From assembly GCA_028826165.1 (NCBI GenBank), contig JAPDFW010000082.1:248001-312000 (forward strand): a stretch of 64,000 nt of DNA, in the 5' to 3' direction. This document shows positions 55,501-64,000 of this stretch, piece after piece. The notes beneath the pieces are model-generated. The model saw nothing but the letters and a program-made list of their open reading frames with translations. It ran no database searches and had not been told where the DNA came from. The position numbers were made by a program, and so were the translations under genes. Position 1 is the stretch's first letter; every line of letters starts with the position of its first letter. The DNA comes from Anaeramoeba ignava (Eukaryota > Metamonada > Anaeramoebidae).

Positions 55501-57039
55501 GAGCAAAAAAAACTAATAACAGAAACAATGAAGAACTACGAAAGTTTCACGAAATGCAGAAAAAAGCTTGGATTGGATGAAGTTATCAGCTATGGAGGCG
55601 GAATTGTAATGCTTTTCTATGGCGCTTCAGGAACAGGAAAGACAATGATGGCAAACGCACTTGGAAATGAATTGGGTCGCAAAATCATGCTTGTCAACTT
55701 TCCTTCTTTGGGTCAAATGAGCGCAGGAGAGAACATGAAGTACATCTTCCGAGAAGCAAAAATTCACCAGGCTATCTTGTTCTTTGATGAATGTGAAGCC
55801 TTGTTTGAATCAAGAGAACACGGGAAATATGATGTCAATTTATTATTAACGGAAATTGAAAGATTTGACGGAATTATCATTTTGGCAACAAATCGATCCT
55901 TTGATTTGGATGAAGGAATGCATCGAAGAATAACGGTCGCTGTTGAGTTTGCCAAGCCAGATCCACTTTTAAGAGAACGAATTTGGATGACTCATTTACC
56001 TCAAACACTGAAATCATCAGAAGATGTTGATATCAAAGCTCTTGCAATGAAATACGAATTGACTGGAGGATTTATTAAGAACGCGGTTCTTTCCGCTTTG
56101 AGTGTTGCTGTTTCAAGAGATGGACCTGATAATGTTGTTCTGACTCAATCGGATCTTGAACAAGGAGCAAAATTGCAATTGAGAGGAAGATTGAGAATGA
56201 CTGAATTCCACCGCAGAGTGGTTCCACAACGAGGACTTGATAATCTTGTTCTTCCGAAGGAAACCGTCGAGACACTCATCGAAATCATCAATTCCGAAAA
56301 GGCAAGACAGGTTTTATACAATTGGGGATTCGACAAGAAAATTGGATTTGAAAGAGGAACAACTGTCCTCTTTACTGGACCACCAGGCACAGGAAAAACA
56401 CTTGCTGCTGAAGCTATTGGTTTCGAGATTGGAAAACCCTTGAAGGTTATCAACGCGGCTGAGGTTCTTTCGAAATGGGTTGGAGATACACCAAAGAATA
56501 TCGATTCTTTATTTGAAGAAGCCACTATGCATGATTCATTGCTTGTTTTCGATGAAGCTGAAGGTCTTTTTGGAAGGAGACACGAGACTCAAGATACCTC
56601 CACTGATAGATACGCAAATATTGATGTTGGACTCTTACTTTATCACATGGAGAAATTCAACGGTGTTGTCATCTTATGCACTAACGTTATTGGCGCTATT
56701 GATCCAGCTTTTTTCAGAAGAATGAAATACATTGTCGAGTTCAAAATCCCAGAAATCCAACTTCGTGAGGCTCTTTGGAAGAAATTGATTCCTGATTCTG
56801 CTCCTAAAGCTGATGATATTGATTTCTCAAAATTGGCAAAACTTTATGAATTTGCCGGTGGAAATATTAAAAATTCCGTTTTTAGAGCTGCTTCTCGTGC
56901 TGCTTTAAGACCTCAAGATAAACGTTTAATTACAATGGATGATTTGATTAATGCTGCTAATGAAGAGAATATTAAAGTTAAAAGAAGTCGTGGTGAACTT
57001 TTGGATAATGAAAAGGAAAAGAATTCAATTTATGTTTAA
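52542..57039 (+). CDS. Tandem AAA+ ATPase of unknown function (five exons)
   Basis: Exons 52542-52667, 52760-52859, 52945-53036, 53117-53215 and 54238-57039 give 1072 aa. The first 250 residues are helical (RKPRIIRWAQKLKTTEK, HAKMTITELLEFVKPQ); about 270-340 is an acidic coiled coil including ENQLENELENE repeats and DKDKEDKDKDEDEDQ. Two AAA modules follow: first, P-loop GASGTGKT near 601 and Walker B LFFDECEALFESR near 653; second, GPPGTGKT near 853 and Walker B LVFDEAEGLFGRR near 908. Between P-loop and Walker B of module 2 is SKWVGDTPKNI, a substrate-pore-type segment. Module 1 has ATNRSFDLDEGMHRR and module 2 CTNVIGAIDPAFFRR (sensor 1 and arginine fingers), so both may hydrolyse ATP. It is not NSF, p97 or a proteasome Rpt by its N-domain. 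The substrate is unknown; a protein-remodelling machine is the general inference. Confidence 0.85.
53225..54232. repeat. AAATCAATATTT 12-bp satellite in AAA gene intron 4
   Basis: Intron 53216-54237 (1022 nt). The unit taaatcaatatt alternates in blocks with taaattaatatt. Confidence 0.95.
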
Positions 57040-57266
57040 GCTTTTATTCTTTTCTTTTCTTTTTAATTTTCATCAATTTCTTCCGTTTTTTTTACTTCTT
57101 TTTTTACTTCTTTTTTTACTTTTCATTGAAAAAGAAAATAATAATTTAAAAAATGAAAAACGGAAAAAAATTCTTTTTCTTTTTCTTTTCTTTTCTTTTC
57201 TTTTCTTTTCTTTTGATCCACTTTTTTTTTTTAATTTGAAAAAAAAATTTTTCTTGATTTGTTTTT

Positions 57267-57280
57267 TTTCATTTTTCTTC
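57267..57280 (+). promoter_or_regulatory. TTTCATTTTTCTTC element of the GPR180-like gene
   Basis: 18-31 nt before the ATG at 57298, 228 bp after the AAA gene stop. Confidence 0.4.
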
Positions 57281-57297
57281 TTTTTAATTTTTCTAAA

Positions 57298-60200
57298 ATG
57301 TTCTTATTAAATTTTATTTGTTTTCTTTTTCTTTTATTTCTTGGTTTTTCAATGAAATTAGATTCAGATTTTACATCAGATAAAAACTGGGATTTTTATA
57401 CAAAATTTTGTTTTGACCAAAGTTCAAGCAGTTTGTTTTATTCTTATTATTTAAAAAGATAAAAATTTTCGAAAATGATTTTTTTTTTTTTGCTTTTTTT
57501 TTTATTTAATTTAATTTAATTTAATAAGATTATGGTAATTTTACCTGGGATATTACAACAGATTCAGTTTTTTATCAATTTGATTTTTATGATGATAGTT
57601 CAAATTCTTGGGAGGATGTTAGTTTAAAATTCAATTAAAATCAAAATCAAAATCAAAATCAAAATCAAAATCAAAATCAAAATTAAAATCAAAATCAAAA
57701 TCAAAATAAAATTTAAATCAAAATCAAAATCAAAATTAAAATCAAAATCTAAATCAAAATCACAATTCAAAATTAAAATCAAAATCAAAATCAAAATCAA
57801 AATTCAAAATCAAAATCAAAATTAAAATCAAAATTAAATTCAAAATCAAAATCAAATTCAAATTCAAAATCAAATTCAAAATGAAAATTTAAATCAAAAT
57901 TAAAATCAAAATCAAAATCAAAATTAAAATCAAAATCAAAATCAAAATCAAAATTAAAATCAAAATCAAAATCAAAATTAAATTCAAAATCAAAATTAAA
58001 TTCAAAATCAAAATCAAAATCTAAATCAAAATCTAAATCAAAATCAAATTCAAAATCAAAATCAAAATTAAAATCAAAATCGAAATTAAATTCAAAATCA
58101 AAATCGAAATAAAATTTAAATCAAAATCAAAATCAAAATTAAAATCAAAATCTAAATCAAAATCACAATTCAAAATTAAAATCTAAATCAAAATCAAAAT
58201 CAAAATCAAAATCAAAATCAAAATCAAAATCAAAATCAAAATCAAAATTAAAATCAAAATCAAAATCAAAATCAAAATCAAAATCAAAATCAAAATCAAA
58301 ATCAAAATCAAAATCAAAATCAAAATTAAAATCAAAATCAAAATCAAAATCAAAATCAAAATCAAAATCAAAATCAAAATCAAAATCAAAATCAAAATCA
58401 AAATCAAAATCAAAATCAAAATCAAAATCAAAATCAAAATCAAAATCAAAATCAAAATCAAAATCAAAATTCAAAATCAAAATCAAAATCAAAATCAAAA
58501 TCAAAAATCAAAATTAAAATCAAAATCAAAATCAAAATCAAATTCAAAATCAAAATCAAAATCAAAAAATTCAAAAAAAAATCAAAATCAAAATAAATCA
58601 AAATCAAAATCAAAAATCAAAATCAAAATCAAAATCAAAATTCAAAAATCAAATTTAAAAATCAAAATCAAAATCAAAATCAAAAAATTAAAATTAAAAT
58701 CAAAATCAAAATCAAAATCAAAATCAAAATCAAAAAATCAAAATTCCAAATTAAAAATCAAAAATAAAAATTCAAAATCAAAATCAAAACCAAAATCAAA
58801 ATCAAAATCAAAATTCAAATCAAAATCAAAATCAAAATTTAAAATCAAAATCAAAATTTAAAATCAAAATCAAAATCAAAATCAAAATCAAAATCAAATT
58901 CAAAATCAAATCAAAATCAAAATTTAAAAATCAAAACCAAAAATCAAATCAAAATCAAATTCAAAATCAAAATCAAAATTAAAATCAAATTCAAAATCAA
59001 AATCAAAATCAAAATCAAATTCAAAATTCAAAATCAAATTCAAAATCAAATTCAAAATCAAATTGAAATCAAAATCAAAATCAAAATCAAAATCAATATT
59101 AAAATTAAAATCAAATTCAAAATCAAAATCAAAATCAAAATCAAAATCAAAATCAAATCAAAATCAAAATCAAAATCAAAATCAATATTAAAATTAAAAT
59201 CAAATTCAAAATCAAAATCAAAATTAAAATCAAAATCAAAATCAAATTCAAAATCAAAATTTAAATCAAATTCAAATTCAAAATCAAAATCAAATTCAAA
59301 ATCAAATTCAAAATCAAATTCAAAATCAAATTCAAAATCAAATTCAAAATCAAATTCAAAATCAAATTCAAATTCAAATTCAAAATCAAAATTAAAATCA
59401 AAATCAAATTCAAATCAAAATCTAAAAGGTTTATCATTCAAGTGATTCTTGCTCAACAAAATCCTCAAAAGCTATAGATATTTCACAAATTGAATCAAAA
59501 GTTCCTGGTTTTGATGAATTTTTAGATATTTCAAGACCAAGATTTTGGTATTTTGCAGTTTCTAATTGTCCAAATAATCGAATTAGTTTAACTCATGTTG
59601 ATGTTCATATTTGGAACAGTGGTGCTTCAAAATTAAACAAAGAATTTTCTTGTAATGAACAAGGTATCAAAATTCAAAATCAAAATCAAAATCAAATTTA
59701 AATCAAAATCAAAATTTTAATCAAAATTTAAAATTTAAATCAAAATCGAAATCAAAATCAAAATCAAAATCAAAATTAAAATCAAAATCAAAATCAAAAT
59801 CAAAATCAAAATCAAAATTTAAATCAAAATCAAAATCAAAATCAAAATTTTAATCAAAATCAAAATCAAAATTTAAAATTTAAATTTAAATCAAAATCTA
59901 ATTCAATATCAAAATTAAAATTAAGGATTGGTTGTTATGTTTTTGATTTTTATGATAATTTTCATCATTATGCTTTCCATTTATACTTTTGAATCATGGA
60001 AACTTTTTAAAGAAGGGAATTTCCATGCTGTATTTTTTAACATAAATTCAAAACCAAAAAATTCAATTCCAAAAATCTAATTTAAAAAAAATTTTCCGAT
60101 TTTTTGATATTTTAAGTTGGCTCGTATTTCTTTTTTAGCTCTTGTTTTTGAAACAGTTGGATTAATCTGCGTTTTCGCTCATTTTGCTGCTTATGCAAAT

Positions 60201-61303
60201 GATGGAAAAGGATCATTTGGTCTTAGAGTAAAAAAAAATTCCCAAATTTTTTATTATTATAAAAACAATTCAACATTGAAATTTATATCAAAAAAATTTT
60301 TTTCTTTTATTTAACGGGGAACTAAATAATCTATTCTTTTAAAATTGAAAATATTTTGGATTAATAAAATAATTAAAGGTGTTTGGAGAACGTAAGTTTT
60401 AAATATTTAATATTTAATATTTAATATTTAGTATTTAATATTTATTATTTAATATTTATTATTTAATATTTTATATTTATTATTTATTATTTAATATTGA
60501 ATATTTTATATTTATTATTTAATATTTATTATTTAATATTTTATATTTATTATTTAATATTTAATATTTAATATTTAATATTTACTATTTTATATTGAAT
60601 ATTTATTATTTTATATTTAATATTTTATATTTTATATTTTATATTTAAAATTTAGTTCTTGAGGTTATCGCATCTATTATTTTAATGCTATTTGTAATTT
60701 TAGTTGCAAAAGGTTGGACAATTTCACGTAGTTATATATCTTACAAAAAAGTATTATTTGGTGTTATATTGGTACTTTTAGTACTTTACATAATAATGCA
60801 TATTGTTGGATATTTAACAATGGATAGAGCAACAACAACTTATATTTGGGAAACTACTCCTGGAATTATGATTCTTGTTATTCGCATTTTGATTTTAATT
60901 TGGTTCATTTTTGAGATTTCAAATACTTTTAAAATTGAAAAAGATTTTGATAAGAAAAAATTTTATAAAGTATTTGGATTCATTTTTGGTATTTGGTTCA
61001 TTTCTCTTCCAATTATTGTTTCTATTAGTTCTACTGTATCTAATACTTATCGAGAAAAAGTAAATTATTTTTTTAAAAAAAAAAAAAAAGTGGAACAAAA
61101 TTTTTATTATTTAAATTTTTATTATTTAAAAGACTGCAACTGCTTTATTTTTGATTTTTGAAATGTTTTCTTACTTTATTGTTATTTACTTATTATGGCC
61201 TGCAAAAACTTATCATTTTTTCAATATTCAAGCAAAAACAACAGAAGAAAGAATGAAATTATCAAAAACTGAAACAGCAGAAAGAGCTTTTGATGAATTA
61301 TAA
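57298..61303 (+). CDS. GPR180/TMEM145-family seven-transmembrane protein (eight exons)
   Basis: Exons 57298-57430, 57529-57617, 59429-59663, 59926-60029, 60117-60227, 60379-60391 (13 nt), 60656-61059 and 61133-61303 give 419 aa. A signal peptide (MFLLNFICFLFLLFLGFS) is followed by a luminal/extracellular domain (NWDFYTKFCFDQSSSNYGNF, ISRPRFWYFAVSNCPNN, NKEFSCNEQG), like the PRFWYFA and FSADE-G motifs of GPR180/TMEM145. Seven hydrophobic segments follow, starting VVMFLIFMIIFIIMLSIY and including LFVILVAKGWTISRSY, the family's AKGW signature. The 13-nt exon supplies VFGE plus one base between two TM exons. The function is not settled in the family (secretory-pathway or signalling receptor). Intron 2 is the longest of the window (1811 nt). 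Confidence 0.85.
57625..59425. repeat. 1.8-kb TCAAAA hexamer array in GPR180-like intron 2
   Basis: Intron 57618-59428. Pure (tcaaaa)n around 58190-58470, with blocks of ttcaaaatcaaa and a duplicated stretch (57700-57780 resembles 58110-58180). Long ILILIL/FDFDFD antisense frames are artefacts. Confidence 0.97.
59665..59920. repeat. TCAAAA repeat in GPR180-like intron 3
   Basis: Intron 59664-59925 carries the same family as the preceding intron of this gene. Confidence 0.88.
60379..60391 (+). other. Thirteen-nucleotide micro-exon of the GPR180-like gene
   Basis: aattaaag|gtgtttggagaac|gtaagttt. It enters in phase 0 and leaves in phase 1, giving FGLR-VFGE-LLEVIAS, in the place where relatives have a Leu-Gly-Glu-like turn. 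Neighbouring introns are 151 and 264 nt. Confidence 0.8.
60398..60650. repeat. TTTAATATTTATTAT repeat in GPR180-like intron 6
   Basis: Intron 60392-60655 carries aatattta / ttattattt units. Confidence 0.85.
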
Positions 61304-61466
61304 AAATAAATTAAAATAATAATAAAAAAGGAGAATTATTTCTTTTTTTTAAATTTTTTTTTTCTCCTTTTTATTTTATTTTAATTTGCCCACAAAAACA
61401 AAAAAAAATTTTAATTAAAAAAAAAATAAAAAATAAAAAAAAATTTAATTTAAAAAAAATTTTTTT

Positions 61467-61480
61467 TTTTTCATTTTTTT
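61467..61480 (+). promoter_or_regulatory. TTTTTCATTTTTTT element of the RPL35 gene
   Basis: 57-70 nt before the ATG, followed by the leader aaaaagaatcaaacatataaa. Confidence 0.42.
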
Positions 61481-61537
61481 AGTTTCTTTTTTTTTTAAAA
61501 ACAAAAAAAAAATTATAAAAAGAATCAAACATATAAA

Positions 61538-62566
61538 ATGGGAAAACTAAAATCAACAGAATTAAGAGCTATGAATAAAACTCAATTAACTGAAAAACTT
61601 GATAACCTTAAAACAGAGTTATGGAATTTAAGAGTTAGCAAAGTTGCATCTAGTTCACAATCTAAATTGACTAAAATGTATATTTTATTAATTAAAAACA
61701 TAAAATTATGTTTAATTTCTAATTCTATTCAAAATTAAAATTAATTTCTAATTCTATTCAAAATTAAAATTAATTTCTATTTCTATTTATATTTCTATTT
61801 CTATTTCTATTTCTATTTATATTTCTATTTCTAATTCTATTTCTATTTCTATTTCTATTTCTATTTCTATTTCTATTTATATTTTAAAATTAAAATTAAA
61901 ATTAAAATTAAAATTAAAATTAAAATTATTAATATTAATATATTAATATTAAAATTAAAATTAAAATTAATTTAAAATTAAAATTAAAATTAAAATTAAA
62001 ATTGAAATTAATATTAAAATTAAAATTATAATTAAAATTAAAATATTAAATTCAAAATTAAAATATTAAATTAAATTCAAAATTGAAATTAAAATTAAAA
62101 TTAAAACTAAAATTAAAACTAAAATTCATTTATGAAATTAAATTTAAATTTAAAATTAAAATTAAAATTAAAATTAAAATTAAAATTTATATTAAATTCA
62201 AAATTAATATATTAAATTTAAAATCAATATTAAATTTAAAATTAAAATTAAAATTAAAATTAAAATTAAAATTAAAATTAAAATCAATTTATAAAATTAA
62301 AATTAAAAATTAAAAATTATAGTAAAACTGTTAGAAAAGATATTGCACGAGTTTTAACTGTCATAAATCAAAAAAGAAAAACAGCACTTTTTAATCAATA
62401 CAAACATGATAAATACAGACCATTAGATTTAAGACCAAAATTAACAAGAGCAATGAGAAGACGATTAACACCTAAACAAGCTCACAAAAAAACTTTAAAA
62501 CTTCAAAAAAGATTAAGACATTTCCCAAAAAGAAAATTTGCATTGAAACAACCAATAACAAACTAA
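61538..62566 (+). CDS. RPL35: Cytosolic 60S ribosomal protein uL29 (L35), two exons
   Basis: Exons 61538-61677 and 62323-62566 give 127 aa (human 123). It begins [16 protein letters not shown] and crosses the splice as [21 protein letters not shown], then [18 protein letters not shown], which is diagnostic of eukaryotic uL29. It sits at the polypeptide exit tunnel, where it helps dock SRP and nascent-chain factors. The intron (645 nt) is repeat-filled even in this highly expressed gene. Confidence 0.96.
61738..62318. repeat. TTTCTATTTCTATTT then AAAATT repeats in the RPL35 intron
   Basis: Two unrelated arrays sit in one intron: (atttct)n at 61770-61880 and aaaatt thereafter. Confidence 0.9.
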
Positions 62567-63039
62567 ATTAATATTTTTTTTTCATTTAGAATGATAATTA
62601 TCTCAAAAGAAAAAAAACAAATTTTGATTCATTTTTTACTTTTACTTTTTTCTTTTACTTTTACTTCCTAATTGGTTTGATTTGATTTGATTTGATTTGA
62701 TTTTCCCTTCATCTTTTACTTTTTACTTTAAAAATTACTTCAATAAACTCATAAAGAATCCTTTTAAAAAAAAAATTTATTTTCATTAATTTTTATACTT
62801 TTTATTAATTTTTATTAAGAAAAAGGAAATTATCCTTTTTTTTTTTCTTCTTTTTAATTCCAAATTCCAAAAAAAAAACAAATTTATTCAAAGAATGTTG
62901 GATTAAAAAAGGAAAATAAAAAAGGATTTGTTTTTGATATTTGGTTTCACAAACAAAATAGAAAATTTTAAAGAAAAAAAAAAAAGAACTTTAAAAGAAT
63001 TTGAAGAAAAATAATCATTTCAAATAATGATTATTTTTA
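62567..63039. other. Convergent intergenic region, no gene seen
   Basis: Between the RPL35 and cyclin stops. Poly-A/T runs, (gattt)n at about 62678-62703, no array of note. Confidence 0.65.
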
Positions 63040-63145
63040 TTAATCACTTTTACTATCTGTATCTTTATCAGAAAAACTATCTGTAATATGAATATTATCA
63101 TCTTCACTTACATAATCTTTTTCTTTTTCGTTTTCACTTTCGTTT

Positions 63146-63976
63146 TTATTTGATTTGAATTTGATTTTGATTTGATTTTGAATTTGATTTTGAATTTGAA
63201 TTTGATTTTGATTTTGATTTTGAATTTGATTTTGATTTTGAATTTGATTTTGAATTTAATTTTGATTTTGAATTTGATTTTGATTTTGAATTTGATTTTG
63301 ATTTTGATTTTGATTTTGATTTTGAATTTGATTTTGAATTTGATTTTGATTTTGATTTTGAATTTGATTTCGATTTTGATTTTGATTTTGATTTTGATTT
63401 TGATTTTGATTTTGATTTTAATTTTTCATCATTTTCATTTTCAATTTGATTTTGATCTTCGTTTTCATCTTCATCTTCATCATCTGGAAATTGAAAATAA
63501 TAATTGCTTTGAATATGATTATCAAGAAAAGATTGATATTGGTTAATTTGATGAAGATGATTATTATCTACTTTGGGGATTATATCATTTTCTTGGATTT
63601 GATGATCCCTTAAATAACCATTTTGATTATTGGAAACAAGTTCATTTTCATTTGATTGAATAGATTGAGCAAGATAGTTCAAGAAAGAATTATCCGGTTG
63701 TGGAGTTAACGCGACAAATTGATATTCTTTTGTTGAGAATTTTCTCTTCGCTTCTAAATCTTTTTCTGGAGAATGAGCTGCTTTTTGGATTGAACGAAAT
63801 AAGTCCTTTATGCAAGGTATAAGCTGATCTAATGTGTAGTTTGAGAAATTACTTAAATTATCTGGGAATTCTTCTTTTCCTCGAAATGATAAAGCTAAAA
63901 CAATTCCAGATGCAGCAATTTGAGAAGGAAAATACTGAATCATTGAGTAATTATATAATGATAATTCAATGAAATA
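63146..63976 (-). CDS. Cyclin (A/B-like), C-terminal part; 5' end outside the window
   Basis: The minus-strand exon starts at 63976 after an AG acceptor (63978-63977); the rest of the gene lies beyond the window. It begins YFIELSLYNYSMIQYFPSQI and AASGIVLALSF, the first helices of the cyclin C-terminal box, followed by TLDQLIPCIKDLFRSIQ and a region ending KEYQFVALTPQ. This matches mitotic cyclins, the regulatory subunits of CDKs. A long low-complexity tail coded by AATCAA hexamers (KSKSKSNSK) ends at 63146. Just past that stop, in another frame down to a TAA at 63040, lies a non-repetitive acidic stretch (NESENEKEKDYVSEDDN...), so the true C-terminus may be reached through a frame change in the repeat. 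Confidence 0.82.
   Translation of the reverse strand, partial: YFIELSLYNYSMIQYFPSQIAASGIVLALSFRGKEEFPDNLSNFSNYTLDQLIPCIKDLFRSIQKAAHSPEKDLEAKRKFSTKEYQFVALTPQPDNSFLNYLAQSIQSNENELVSNNQNGYLRDHQIQENDIIPKVDNNHLHQINQYQSFLDNHIQSNYYFQFPDDEDEDENEDQNQIENENDEKLKSKSKSKSKSKSKSKSKSNSKSKSKSNSKSNSKSKSKSKSKSNSKSKSNSKSKLNSKSNSKSKSNSKSKSKSNSNSKSNSKSNQNQIQIK
63150..63425 (-). repeat. Coding AATCAA hexamer array in the cyclin tail
   Basis: Plus-strand ttttgattttgaatttga units, read on the minus strand as KSKSNSK. Same family as several intron arrays. Confidence 0.9.
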
Positions 63977-64000
63977 CTAAATTTTGATATATTTTGAATA

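Noticed and set aside
1-64000. tRNA, rRNA or other structured RNA genes
   Set aside because: No cloverleaf-type or GC-rich stretch was seen; the only GC-richer region is the hydrogenase coding sequence. A dedicated covariance-model scan was not possible.

Overview
This window is AT-rich nuclear DNA from an intron-rich, anaerobic unicellular eukaryote. The evidence is spliceosomal GT-AG introns, cytosolic 60S biogenesis and ribosomal genes, endomembrane genes (AP-1 mu, TRAP-gamma, TRPML), a Raptor gene and a hydrogenosomal-type [FeFe]-hydrogenase. The mix (FeFe-hydrogenase, kelch/BTB and PAS proteins, NudE, actin N-acetyltransferase, very AT-rich repeats) would fit an anaerobic amoeboflagellate such as Anaeramoeba; that placement is inference. 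TAA and TGA both end recognisable genes, so nothing suggests a non-standard code.

I find 22 protein genes on both strands and no RNA genes. Single long open frames under-describe them. By joining exons at GT..AG sites, keeping phase and matching conserved family motifs, I rebuilt about 70 introns. In order: a partial unknown gene; a phosphodiester glycosidase; Raptor (six exons); a serine carboxypeptidase; facing it, a CE2-type SGNH esterase (11 exons); an ankyrin-RGS protein; a small AIRIM-like protein; an IQGAP-type RasGAP; AP-1 mu; a prenylatable kelch-BTB-BTB protein; a PARG-like glycohydrolase; FeFe-hydrogenase; a PAS protein; NudE; LSG1; a mucolipin-like channel; NAA80; TRAP-gamma; a tandem AAA+ ATPase; a GPR180/TMEM145 receptor-like protein; uL29/RPL35; and the C-terminal part of a cyclin.

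Three features of genome organisation stand out. First, micro-exons: the CE2 esterase needs exons of 1 nt and 3 nt to rebuild its catalytic His-Pro-Asn motif, with the flanking introns (75, 73, 77 nt) matching the normal intron size; the neighbouring carboxypeptidase needs a 4-nt exon; exons of 7, 11 and 13 nt occur elsewhere. Second, introns fall into compact (about 54-160 nt) and inflated (200-1811 nt) classes, and each inflated intron is filled with its own short tandem repeat. Similar repeats run into coding sequence (LSG1, NAA80, PARG-like, cyclin). Third, all 20 genes whose 5' flank is visible have a TTTCATTTTTTT-like element upstream of the start codon, resembling a TCA-type initiator.

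The genes are mostly housekeeping (translation, ER translocation, vesicle traffic, TOR signalling, cytoskeleton) with one energy-metabolism gene, the hydrogenase, which differs from all neighbours in composition. There is no operon logic; several neighbours are head-to-head pairs 240-570 bp apart.
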